From: Comamonadaceae bacterium
GTDB taxonomy: Bacteria; Pseudomonadota; Gammaproteobacteria; Burkholderiales; Burkholderiaceae_C
Direction of reading: 5' to 3'
Length of the DNA stretch: 32,302 nucleotides
Assembly (NCBI GenBank): GCA_947451445.1
Contig: CANFZJ010000001.1
Span: 1 to 32,302, forward strand
Every line of letters begins with the position of its first letter. Within the stretch, counting starts at the first letter, position 1. Below the pieces are notes generated by a model. That model was not told the origin of the DNA and did no database searches. It worked only from the letters and a program-made list of their open reading frames with translations. A program made the translations under genes and the position numbers. Below are positions 16,006-23,300 of the stretch, piece after piece.

Positions 16006-16950
16006 ATGACTGCGAATACCCTTCCAACCCTGGCCTCGGCCTCCCTGGACCCGGCCTTGGCCGGACTGTTGGCCCAAATGGCGGCCCAGGGCAACCCGCC
16101 GCTGGAAACACTACCCCCTGCCGTAGGGCGGAAAATCTACCGGGACATGGATGCGGCTTTGGGCCTGCCCGCCCCGGCCATCGGCAGGGTATACGACCTG
16201 TCGATGGAGGGCCCTGGCAGCATGTTGACTCTGCGGGTCTACACCCCCATCACTGCGGCCCCTTGGCCAGTGCTGCTCTTCATCCACGGTGGTGGCTTTG
16301 TCATTGGCGACCTGGACAGCCACGACCGAATCTGCCGCACCCTGTGCCACCAAGCCAACATGCTGGTGGTGGCGGTGGACTACCGGCTGGCCCCCGAGCA
16401 CCCGTTTCCCGCCGCGCCCGACGACGCTGCAGCGGCCCTGCGCTGGGTCTTGGCCCACGCCGCCACGCTGGGCGGCGACGCCAGCCGTGTGGCGGTGGCC
16501 GGTGACAGCGCCGGGGCGCAGCTGGCCTTGGTCGCGGCACGCCGGGTGGGCGGCGTCAAAGCATTGGGCATGGTGTATCCGGTGGCCCAACACCCCGACA
16601 CCCCCAGCCCCTGCTATGCAGAAAACGGCGAAGGTAAATTCCTCACCCTCAGCGCAATGCAGTGGTTTATGGGCAGCTACCTCGCGGGTCAATCGCCCCA
16701 GCACCCGGACTTTGACCTGCTCACATCCGACATGGCGGCGCTCCCCGCCACCTGGCTGGCCACCATGGGCCACGACCCGCTGCGCGACGAAGGCCATGCA
16801 CTGGCCCAACGCATCGAACAGGCCGCAGTGGCGGTCACGCATGCGCACTACCCCGCTGCCATACACGCCTGTATCCACTTCAGCGCCGTGGCCCCCGTGG
16901 GTGCACAGGTGCTGACGGACTTGGCGCAGTGGCTGCAAAAGCAGGTGTGA
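16006..16950 (+). CDS. Alpha/beta-hydrolase, hormone-sensitive-lipase family esterase
   Basis: A 314-residue family IV carboxylesterase. The oxyanion-hole motif is HGGG (residues 94-97, IHGGGFVIGD) and the nucleophile elbow is GDSAG with Ser168; the acid is Asp257 in MGHDPLRDEG and the base His287 in AAIHACIHF (the more usual context is IHGF). DYRLAPEHPFPAAPDD is also typical. There is no signal peptide, so it is cytoplasmic and acts after uptake. AGGAG 8 nt before the ATG supports the start, 11 bp after the chemoreceptor. With the alcohol and aldehyde dehydrogenases in this window it would complete ester -> alcohol -> aldehyde -> acid, the logic of the Acinetobacter are (aryl ester) genes, where AreA is the esterase. 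The acyl and alcohol halves of the substrate are unknown. Confidence 0.9.
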   Translation: MTANTLPTLASASLDPALAGLLAQMAAQGNPPLETLPPAVGRKIYRDMDAALGLPAPAIGRVYDLSMEGPGSMLTLRVYTPITAAPWPVLLFIHGGGFVIGDLDSHDRICRTLCHQANMLVVAVDYRLAPEHPFPAAPDDAAAALRWVLAHAATLGGDASRVAVAGDSAGAQLALVAARRVGGVKALGMVYPVAQHPDTPSPCYAENGEGKFLTLSAMQWFMGSYLAGQSPQHPDFDLLTSDMAALPATWLATMGHDPLRDEGHALAQRIEQAAVAVTHAHYPAAIHACIHFSAVAPVGAQVLTDLAQWLQKQV

Positions 16951-16982
16951 CCCGCCGGTTGGAGGATTTATAAAAAAACAGG

Positions 16983-17030
16983 CTCTAGCGCAATTGGAAT
17001 GGGCGCTGGTAGCTATTATTTTTATAGCAA
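16983..17030. repeat. TAGCGC/GCTATT short palindromic repeat, copy 3
   Basis: CTAGCGC (16984-16990) pairs with GCGCTGG (17003-17009, one T-G wobble), followed by GCTAT (17012-17016) / ATAGC (17024-17028). It fills the gap between the esterase and the solute-binding protein gene and could end or stabilise the operon transcript. Confidence 0.7.
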
Positions 17031-17053
17031 TAAGAAAAACAGTAGGAGACAAC

Positions 17054-18208
17054 ATGGCATGGACCCGTTGGGCACGCATCCTGGCCTGCGCGGGGCTGTG
17101 CATCGGTGCGGCACAGGCGCAAAGCAGTCGCCCGATCAAGGTCGGCGCGGTGAGCGCCTTGTCCAGCGGCGCAGCCTTCCCTGAATCCGCACAGGCGGCC
17201 AAGGCCTACTTTGACACGGTCAACGCCAACGGTGGCATTGCCGGGCGGCCTATCCAGTACCAGTCGCTGGACGAAGGCAGCACCCCCGCCACGGCCAGCC
17301 GGGCCGCCACCCAGTTGCTGGCCGACCCGGAGCTGGTCGTGCTGGTCGGCAGCTCTGGCGTGCTGGACTGTGCGGTCAATGCGCAGCGCTACGAGGCGGC
17401 GGGCATTGTGTCGCTGCAGGGCGGTTCGGTGGCACCGCAGTGCTACCGCTCGTCCCACATCGTGCCGGTCAACAACGGCCCCTACATCGGCCTGGCCAGC
17501 GCCGTCACCTTTGCACGCACACAGCTCAAAAGCCGCAAGCTGTGCGCCGTGGCCATCGACCTGCCCGGCATGCTGGCGGGCTACACCCAGGCCCTGCAGC
17601 GCCTGGCCGAACACAGTGGCACACCGTCACCGCCGCTAGAAACGGTTGCTTTGGGTGCCGACTGGACCCCGGTGCTGAACAAGCTGGAAGCCAGCGCCTG
17701 CGATGTGGTGGTGTTTACCGGGCATGAGGCCGCCGTATTGCAATGGCTGCAGACCGCGCGCGCCATGGGCATGTCGGGCATCACCTGGGTGTTTCTGGCC
17801 CCGGCGTACACCGCCGCCGTGGCCCGCGCCCACGTCCATTCGGCCGACAACATCTACGCCATGTCCGAGTACGAGCCGTGGATCAGCCGTTCCCTGCCGT
17901 CGCAAGACTGGCGCGAACTGATGCGCCAGGCCAACCTGCCACTCAGTGGCCTGTCGCAAGGCGGCTACCTGTCGGCGCAAATGCTGGTCCGCACGCTGCG
18001 CAGCATCCGGGGCCCCATCACCCGCGCCAGCGTGACCCAGGCCTTGCGCCAACACCCCCCGCAAGACCATCCCCTGCTGGGCATGCCGTTTTTTATCGGC
18101 ACGGCAGACCACCATAGCCCGAACCGCAGCGCCTTGCCGATGCGGCTGGTGAACGGCATCTGGCGCATTGCCGCCCCCGACTGGATTCGGCTGCCCGATG
18201 TCTACTGA
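17054..18208 (+). CDS. Branched-chain-type ABC transporter substrate-binding protein (orphan)
   Basis: A 384-residue Peripla_BP_6 (LivJ-like) protein with a signal peptide (hydrophobic ARILACAGLCIGAAQAQ, cleavage near residue 23). Features include KVGAVSALSSGAAFPESAQAA at the mature N-terminus split around the ligand pocket, VNANGGIAGRPI, and VLVGSSGVLDC, the usual ligand-binding SxxS-type region. Family members bind branched-chain amino acids or, in aromatic degraders, aromatic acids and related compounds. No permease or ATPase gene lies in this window, so it must share a transporter encoded elsewhere or act as a sensor. The start at 17054 is chosen for the AGGAG 8 nt upstream and the signal peptide. 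It is separated from the esterase by a 103-bp gap containing a palindromic repeat, so it may be a separate unit with the AraC gene that follows 52 bp downstream. Confidence 0.87.
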   Translation: MAWTRWARILACAGLCIGAAQAQSSRPIKVGAVSALSSGAAFPESAQAAKAYFDTVNANGGIAGRPIQYQSLDEGSTPATASRAATQLLADPELVVLVGSSGVLDCAVNAQRYEAAGIVSLQGGSVAPQCYRSSHIVPVNNGPYIGLASAVTFARTQLKSRKLCAVAIDLPGMLAGYTQALQRLAEHSGTPSPPLETVALGADWTPVLNKLEASACDVVVFTGHEAAVLQWLQTARAMGMSGITWVFLAPAYTAAVARAHVHSADNIYAMSEYEPWISRSLPSQDWRELMRQANLPLSGLSQGGYLSAQMLVRTLRSIRGPITRASVTQALRQHPPQDHPLLGMPFFIGTADHHSPNRSALPMRLVNGIWRIAAPDWIRLPDVY

Positions 18209-18260
18209 GAGCGCTGCTTATTTAAACCCACAGCACAGCCCCACGAACAAGGAGATAGCC

Positions 18261-19211
18261 ATGGTTTCGGTAGCGCATTTTTCGACCGCGCAGGCGGCCC
18301 CTGCACACCGCATCGCGTATTGGAACGAGGTGGTGGAACAAAGCTTTCGCGGCGGTGCCGTGCAGGCCCGGCACAACGACTTTGCGGCCGAGTTTTGGCG
18401 CGGGTCGGTAGGCCCGATTCGCCTGATGCGGGCCAAGGCCAGCCGCTCTACCGTATCGCGCTGGGGCGCTTGCCGTGCCGATGCGGTCGATGCCGGGCGC
18501 GTGGTCTTGCACCTGCAAAACCAGGGCTTTTCACAAACCACGCAGCACGCCCAATCCGCCCTGCTCGCGGCCGGAGACCTGACGCTGTGCGACGCTGCCC
18601 GCCCCTACACCATCGACATCTCGGACCGCAACGATCTGCTGGTGCTGGACATTCCGCTCTCCGGTCTGCTGCACCCCAAGCAGGCGCTGGACCGCGCGGC
18701 GCAGCGCTTGTCCGGCGCGCAGCCGCACATCGCGCTGTTGCGCCGTTTCGTGCTGTCGCTGTGGGATGAAATGGGACAGCTTGGCGACGCCGATGGCCTG
18801 GTGCTGTCCCGCGTGCTATTCGACCTGGTCAACCTGGCGTTGTCGTCCCCTGCAGAGGTGGCTGCAACGGAATCGCCCGAGGTGCGGGACCGCATCGTCC
18901 ACTGGATCAGCGAGCGGCTCACCGACCCCCACCTGTGTACCTCGGCGATTGCCCAGCAAACGGGTTACCCCACGCGCACCATCCAAGACCTGTTTGCACG
19001 CATGGGCACCACGCCCACCGACTACATCATCCGGCAGCGGCTGGAGCGGGCACGCACGATGCTGGCCGATCCGGCAGCAAGCCGGTCGATTACCGATGTT
19101 GCATTCGAGGTCGGCTTCAATGACTCCAACTATTTCAGCCGCCTGTTCCGCCAGCGCTTTGCCATGACGCCCAGGGCGTTCAAAACCAACGTCCACCACC
19201 GTTTTCAGTAG
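18261..19211 (+). CDS. AraC/XylS-family transcriptional regulator
   Basis: A 316-residue regulator. The N-terminal two thirds resemble the AraC_binding_2 cupin-like domain found in FeaR-type activators (YWNEVVEQSFRGGAV at the start; DLTLCDAARPYTIDISD mid-domain). The C-terminal AraC double helix-turn-helix spans about residues 220-312, including SAIAQQTGYPTRTIQDLF and SITDVAFEVGFNDSNYFSR then LFRQRFAMTPRAF. The start is set by AAGGAG 8 nt upstream of the ATG. FeaR-like proteins control aromatic amine/aldehyde catabolism, fitting a role at the alcohol dehydrogenase genes downstream or the aldehyde dehydrogenase operon; this is inference. Its stop codon overlaps a small palindrome, GTAGTTCAACTAC (19208-19220). 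Confidence 0.92.
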   Translation: MVSVAHFSTAQAAPAHRIAYWNEVVEQSFRGGAVQARHNDFAAEFWRGSVGPIRLMRAKASRSTVSRWGACRADAVDAGRVVLHLQNQGFSQTTQHAQSALLAAGDLTLCDAARPYTIDISDRNDLLVLDIPLSGLLHPKQALDRAAQRLSGAQPHIALLRRFVLSLWDEMGQLGDADGLVLSRVLFDLVNLALSSPAEVAATESPEVRDRIVHWISERLTDPHLCTSAIAQQTGYPTRTIQDLFARMGTTPTDYIIRQRLERARTMLADPAASRSITDVAFEVGFNDSNYFSRLFRQRFAMTPRAFKTNVHHRFQ

Positions 19212-19233
19212 TTCAACTACGCAATTGTGCGAA

Positions 19234-19249
19234 TGGCGAACGTCTTGTT
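19234..19249 (+). promoter_or_regulatory. Possible sigma-54 promoter upstream of GFA/alcohol dehydrogenase genes
   Basis: TGGCGAACGTCTTGTTG has the -24 TGGC and -12 TTG spaced as in sigma-54 promoters, but the -12 GC is GT. It is a weak candidate that would tie this unit to the activator at 3451. Confidence 0.25.
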
Positions 19250-19291
19250 GTGCGCGACCCATTGCGGATTTTTAACTAACATTTATCCGCC

Positions 19292-19306
19292 GCCCATTGG
19301 ATGGGC
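19292..19306. promoter_or_regulatory. Inverted repeat before the GFA-family gene
   Basis: GCCCAT-TGG-ATGGGC, perfect 6-3-6 repeat, 22 nt upstream of the ATG at 19329. It may be an operator or a leader hairpin close to the ribosome-binding site. Confidence 0.35.
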
Positions 19307-19328
19307 AAACCATTTTCAGGAGCGTTTT

Positions 19329-19751
19329 ATGGCCGAAGTTTTATATCGCGGTGCATGCCTTTGTGGCGCGGTCCAGCTCGCATTAACCGCCGTCCCCGCC
19401 ACCGTGGGGCTGTGCCATTGCCGCCATTGCCAGAAGCAAAGCGGCTCGGCCTTTTCTGCGTTCATGGTCGTGCCGACCAGCCAGGTCGCCCTGGCAGGCG
19501 AGCTGCGCAGTTTTGAGGACTCGGGGGACGACGGCGCACCGGTGCTGCGGCATTTTTGCGGCACCTGTGGCTCTCCGGTGCAGACCACCTCGGCCAAGAC
19601 ACAGGCGCAAGGCATCAGCGTGATCAAAGCCGCTTTGCTGGACCTGCCGGGCATACCCGCGCCCCAGATACAAGTATTTTGCGACCACGGATTGCCGTGG
19701 ATGCCCCAAGTGGCGGGCACGGTCCGCTTCAACCGCATGCCACCGGCCTAA
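19329..19751 (+). CDS. GFA/CENP-V family zinc protein
   Basis: A 140-residue protein of the glutathione-dependent formaldehyde-activating (GFA) fold. Zinc ligands are clear: GACLCGAVQL (residues 8-17), CHCRHCQKQSGSAFSAF and FCGTCGSPVQ. Gfa of Paracoccus was proposed to speed S-hydroxymethylglutathione formation, but most family members have no proven reaction. The ATG at 19329 has AGGAG 7 nt upstream, and an upstream in-frame start has none. It is 27 bp before the aromatic alcohol dehydrogenase and probably co-transcribed, so a role in handling an aldehyde or thiol adduct (for example formaldehyde from a methoxy- or hydroxymethyl-aromatic) is conceivable but unproven. Confidence 0.88.
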   Translation: MAEVLYRGACLCGAVQLALTAVPATVGLCHCRHCQKQSGSAFSAFMVVPTSQVALAGELRSFEDSGDDGAPVLRHFCGTCGSPVQTTSAKTQAQGISVIKAALLDLPGIPAPQIQVFCDHGLPWMPQVAGTVRFNRMPPA

Positions 19752-19778
19752 CCAAAAATCAACGAAGGAGACAACACC

Positions 19779-20882
19779 ATGATCGAAACCACTGCCGCCA
19801 TCACCGCCTGCTGCGGAGCCGCCTGGGAGCTCAAAACCATCACCTTGGACGAACCCAGGGACGACGAGATTCTGGTGCGCATCGTCGCCACCGGGCTGTG
19901 CCACACCGACGTGAGCGTGCGCGACCAGCATTTGCCGGTGCCATTGCCCGCCGTGCTGGGCCACGAAGGTGCAGGCGTGGTGGAGAAGGTCGGCCCCGGC
20001 GTCACCGCGCTGGCAGTGGGCGACCACGTGGTGCTGGCCATCGCCTCCTGCGGCAAATGCCCCAACTGCCTGCGCGGCCTGCCCACCTATTGCCACCAGG
20101 CCATGCCGTTGAACTTCTCGGGCCGCCGCGCCGATGGCAGCGCCACGATCCACCACGCAGGGCACGCCATCAGTGGCAGTTTTTTCGGCCAGTCGGCCTT
20201 TGCAGGCTATGCGCTGGCCAACGAGCGCAACGCGGTCAAGGTGCCCAAGGACATCGACCTGGCGCTGCTCGGCCCGCTGGGCTGCGGCATACAAACCGGT
20301 GCGGGTACGGTGATCAACACGCTGAAACCCGCCATCGGCAGTTCCATTGCAGTTTTTGGTGCAGGCGCGGTGGGCTTGTCTGCCGTGATGGCAGCCAAGG
20401 TGGTCGGCTGTACCACCATCATCGCGGTGGACATCCACCCCAACCGGTTGGCACTGGCCCTGGAGCTCGGTGCCACCCATGTAGTCAATGCCAAAGATGG
20501 CAATGTAGTGGAGGCCGTGCGGGCCATCGGTGGCGGCGTCGGCTATGCCGTGGATACATCGGCCGTACCGGCGGTGATCCGCCAAGCCGTCGAGTCACTC
20601 ACACCGCTGGGCCGCTGCGCCATGGTGGGCGTATCGCCACCGGGAGCGGAGATCACCCTGTCGGTGCAGAGCCTGTTCTTCGGCCAAAGCGTAGGCGGGG
20701 CCATTGAGGGTGACAGCATTCCAAAGCTGTTCATCCCCCAGCTGATTGACCTCTGGCGGCAGGGCCGGTTTCCGTTTGACCGCCTGATCCGCTTCTATGA
20801 CTTTGCGCAGATCAACGAGGCGGTAGCGGATTCGGTCAGCGGTGCCACGCTGAAGCCCGTGCTGCGCATAGGCACGACGTAG
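19779..20882 (+). CDS. XylB-like zinc-dependent aryl-alcohol dehydrogenase
   Basis: A 367-residue medium-chain dehydrogenase. The catalytic zinc site includes Cys in TGLCHTDVSVRD and His/Glu in LGHEGAGVVE; the structural zinc site is complete (CGKCPNCLRGLPTYC, four Cys). The Rossmann motif GAGAVGLSAVMAA is followed by VDIHPNRLALALELGATHV, whose Asp predicts NAD+. Length and motifs fit benzyl alcohol dehydrogenase XylB/AreB: a substrate alcohol is oxidised to the aldehyde, which the XylC-like enzyme at 5512 would take further. GAAGGAG 8 nt before the ATG supports the start. In TOL and are loci the alcohol and aldehyde dehydrogenase genes are adjacent; here they lie 13 kb apart with a transport module between them. 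Confidence 0.91.
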   Translation: MIETTAAITACCGAAWELKTITLDEPRDDEILVRIVATGLCHTDVSVRDQHLPVPLPAVLGHEGAGVVEKVGPGVTALAVGDHVVLAIASCGKCPNCLRGLPTYCHQAMPLNFSGRRADGSATIHHAGHAISGSFFGQSAFAGYALANERNAVKVPKDIDLALLGPLGCGIQTGAGTVINTLKPAIGSSIAVFGAGAVGLSAVMAAKVVGCTTIIAVDIHPNRLALALELGATHVVNAKDGNVVEAVRAIGGGVGYAVDTSAVPAVIRQAVESLTPLGRCAMVGVSPPGAEITLSVQSLFFGQSVGGAIEGDSIPKLFIPQLIDLWRQGRFPFDRLIRFYDFAQINEAVADSVSGATLKPVLRIGTT

Positions 20883-20903
20883 TGGCCTGTGCGGACTTCT
20901 GGC

Positions 20904-21263
20904 TCAGTCGCTGCCATGCAAAGCTGCATGGCGGCCAACGGAGCGCAGCCACGCCCAGGCCTGGCGCAGTGGTAGCCGCAGCGACGCAAGCACCAGCCAC
21001 GGCACCGGCGGCTGCAAGTGCAGCTGGGCTGTACCGTCCACCGCCTCGATCTCGATCCAGCCGCCGCGCTCCAGCGGGTGGCTGTCACCCGCGCGCAGCA
21101 GTACCGGCAGCGCCACCCAGCTGCCGCCCAGGCAGTGGCACAGGTGCACCCGTGCAGAGCCGTCGGTCACGGTAATGTGGCTGCCGGTGGGCAGGGATTG
21201 CCAGGCACGCTGGCGAGGCAGCAGGTGCAGGTGTGTCAGGGGCGCGACGGTGGTGGACGGCAT
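20904..21263 (-). CDS. DUF2917 family protein
   Basis: A 119-residue protein resembling DUF2917, a family mostly seen in Burkholderiales. The expected pattern is present: a strand-rich core with ITVTDGSARVHLC, ALPVLLRAGDSHPLERGGWIE and a hydrophobic C-terminal part with PVPWLVLASLRLPL. No signal peptide and no catalytic motif are visible; the function is unknown. It is divergent from the MocR-type gene at 21438, an association I recall as frequent in the order. The shared 174-bp gap has a good operator-like dyad, suggesting the MocR protein regulates it. Confidence 0.68.
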   Translation of the reverse strand: MPSTTVAPLTHLHLLPRQRAWQSLPTGSHITVTDGSARVHLCHCLGGSWVALPVLLRAGDSHPLERGGWIEIEAVDGTAQLHLQPPVPWLVLASLRLPLRQAWAWLRSVGRHAALHGSD

Positions 21264-21357
21264 ACAAGACCTCTTGGTGGAATAGGCCCCTAGCGTAGAA
21301 AACCCCGGCCCGGGCGAACAGCCACAGACCTATCCCATCTGCTTCGTAGCAGTGCAG

Positions 21358-21384
21358 AAAATGTCCATCTGTTATGGTCATTTT
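21358..21384. promoter_or_regulatory. Operator-like dyad between DUF2917 and MocR genes
   Basis: AAAATGTCCAT (21358-21368) and ATGGTCATTTT (21374-21384) are inverted repeats with 10 of 11 matches and a 5-nt spacer. It is positioned to control both divergent genes; the MocR protein is the obvious candidate ligand. Confidence 0.5.
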
Positions 21385-21437
21385 TTGCCCTTTCTGTACC
21401 TGTTGCAGCAGCGCCCGTGTGCGCATGATGGAGACCC

Positions 21438-22898
21438 ATGCCCACCCAACCCAAATACCAGCACCTCGCCGATCACTACCGCAGCGCCATCCAGGCGGGC
21501 AGCCTGCTGCCCGGCCACCGCATGCCGTCGTTGCGCGAGGTGATGCGCCAGCACGCGGTCAGCCTGTCCACCGCCATGCAGGTCTGCCGCTTGTTGGAGA
21601 GCGAGGGCTGGCTGGAGGCACGGCCACGCTCGGGCTACTTTGTGCGCCCTCCCCAGGGCACGCACCTGGCCCCGGTGGGCGACCCGCCCATGCAGCGCGC
21701 ACCCGACCCGGCGCAGTACCTGGGTATCCACGCCAAAGTGTCCGAGTTTTTGGCGCTAGGGCGCATGCAGCGCTTCAAAACCAACTTATCCACCGCCCGC
21801 TGCGCGCCCGAGCTATACCCCGCCGCTGCGCTGCAACAGGCCGCTGTACGCAGCCTGCGCCAGCACCCCGACCAGCTGGTGCGCGCCGCGCCACCGCAAG
21901 GTTGCCTGGAGTTCCGCGAGGTACTGGCGCAGCGCGGCATGCTGGCGGGCATGCATCTTTCAGCCAAAGACATCCAGGTCACCAACGGCTGTACCGAAGC
22001 GCTGAACCTGGCGCTGCGCGCGGTCACCCGCCCCGGCGATACGGTGGCGGTGGAGTCGCCCACCTTCTACGGCCTGCTGCAAACGCTGGAAAGCCTGGGC
22101 CTGAAGGCGCTGGAGATTCCCACCAGCCCGCGCACCGGCATCTCGGTGGAGGCGGTAGAGCTGGCGCTGCGCAGCACCCCCGGTATCCAGGCCGTAGTGG
22201 TGGTGCCGTACCTGCAAAACCCGACCGGCAGCATCATGCCGGACGCCCACAAACAGGCGCTGCTGCGCCTGTGCCAGACGCAAGACGTGGCACTGATCGA
22301 AGACGACACCTACAGCGCGCTGGTCGATGATGCGGTGCTGCATGAGAGCCCGCTGCGGGCCATCAAGTCGTGGGACGACAGCGGCCACGTCATCTACTGT
22401 GCGTCACTGCACAAAAGCCTGGCTCCCGGCCTGCGCTTGGGTTGGGTCAGCGCCGGGCGCTGGCAGGCGCGGGTGGAGATGTTGAAGTTTGCCCAGTCGC
22501 GCAGCAATGAACGCCTGTCGCAAATGGCGGCCGCCAGCTTTATCGGCTCGGCCGCCTACGACCGCTACCTGCGCCGCCTGCGCGCCACCCTGGTCACGCA
22601 GCGCACCCACACCGCCCAGGCCGTGGCCCGCTACTTTCCGCCGGGCACGCAACTCACCGTGCCGCGCGGCGGCCTGTCGCTGTGGGTCGCGCTGCCGGGG
22701 GGCCTGTCGGCCACCAGACTGTTCCATGCCGCACTGGCAGAAAACATGGTGATCGCGCCGGGTGCCATCTTCAGCAACTCGAACCGCTTCGACGCCTTTT
22801 TACGCGTCAACTGCGGCTGGCCGTTCACACCGGAGATCGACCACGCATTTGCCCGGCTCGGGCAGATGGTGGGCCAACTGGCCAGCCAGCCCACGTAA
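21438..22898 (+). CDS. MocR-type GntR regulator/PLP-dependent aminotransferase-like protein
   Basis: A 486-residue fusion typical of MocR/PdxR regulators. It has a GntR winged helix (about residues 5-75: YRSAIQAGSLLPGHRMPSLR, then SLSTAMQVCRLLESEGWLE) joined to a fold-type I aminotransferase domain (about 110-480). Landmarks are VTNGCTEALNLALRA, YLQNPTGSIMP, IEDDTYSAL and the PLP-lysine motif SLHKSLAPGLRLGW; all residues needed for cofactor binding appear present. Such proteins sense PLP or an amino-acid adduct and usually control a divergent gene, here DUF2917. The stop codon TAA forms the start of the A-tract of the terminator in the right copy of the 0.5-kb repeat, so one repeat boundary falls exactly at the end of this gene. 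Confidence 0.93.
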   Translation: MPTQPKYQHLADHYRSAIQAGSLLPGHRMPSLREVMRQHAVSLSTAMQVCRLLESEGWLEARPRSGYFVRPPQGTHLAPVGDPPMQRAPDPAQYLGIHAKVSEFLALGRMQRFKTNLSTARCAPELYPAAALQQAAVRSLRQHPDQLVRAAPPQGCLEFREVLAQRGMLAGMHLSAKDIQVTNGCTEALNLALRAVTRPGDTVAVESPTFYGLLQTLESLGLKALEIPTSPRTGISVEAVELALRSTPGIQAVVVVPYLQNPTGSIMPDAHKQALLRLCQTQDVALIEDDTYSALVDDAVLHESPLRAIKSWDDSGHVIYCASLHKSLAPGLRLGWVSAGRWQARVEMLKFAQSRSNERLSQMAAASFIGSAAYDRYLRRLRATLVTQRTHTAQAVARYFPPGTQLTVPRGGLSLWVALPGGLSATRLFHAALAENMVIAPGAIFSNSNRFDAFLRVNCGWPFTPEIDHAFARLGQMVGQLASQPT

Positions 22899-22937
22899 AA
22901 ACCCCCTGCAAAGCCTTGCGGCCTTGCAGGGGGTTTT
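22897..22937. terminator. Bidirectional rho-independent terminator between MocR gene and BON copy 2
   Basis: A-run, CCCCCTGCAA, inner GCC/GGC, TTGCAGGGGG, T-run. It serves the plus-strand MocR gene, whose stop codon it overlaps, and the minus-strand BON gene. Confidence 0.85.
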
Positions 22938-22955
22938 GTTCAACGGACTGGAAAA

Positions 22956-23264
22956 TCAGTCGTTGGTATCGGTGGAGAAGGTGCGCACGGTGCTGTACGC
23001 GTTGGCCACGCCCGACACCTTGCTGGCGACGAAGCGGGCTTTGGCTTCTTCTTGCGGGCCTTGTGCCCAGCCGTGCAGGGTGATCGAGCCGTTGTGGGCC
23101 GTGACCGTCAGGTCCTTGGCGTCGCTGCCCAGGGTGGTGTTCAGGGCGGACTGCACCGAACCGGCCAGGTCGGCATCGTTGGTAGCAGCGTGGGCGGGCA
23201 AGAAGGCACCGGCGGACAGGGCGAGCAGTGCGGTAGCGGCGATGCGGGTGATGGAGCGTGTCAT
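22956..23264 (-). CDS. Secreted BON-domain protein, copy 2
   Basis: A 102-residue protein identical in sequence to that of 2933-3241: Sec signal peptide cut after AHA (residue 26), then a single BON domain expected to bind phospholipid surfaces in the periplasm. The Shine-Dalgarno is AAGGA, and the base change next to it (the leader reads ATTCCCC rather than ACTCCCC before the ATG) does not affect it. Synonymous-only divergence suggests a recent duplication, gene conversion, or strong selection on the protein. The gene is convergent with the MocR gene across the shared terminator, and its upstream region ends at a palindromic repeat and the second terminal-inverted-repeat element. Confidence 0.92.
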   Translation of the reverse strand: MTRSITRIAATALLALSAGAFLPAHAATNDADLAGSVQSALNTTLGSDAKDLTVTAHNGSITLHGWAQGPQEEAKARFVASKVSGVANAYSTVRTFSTDTND

Positions 23265-23286
23265 GGGGAATCCTTTGGGGTGGTTA

Positions 23287-23300
23287 CACCAACATTGGTG
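23287..23300. promoter_or_regulatory. Palindrome upstream of BON gene copy 2
   Basis: CACCAA-CA-TTGGTG, identical to that of copy 1 and at the same distance from the start codon. Confidence 0.45.
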
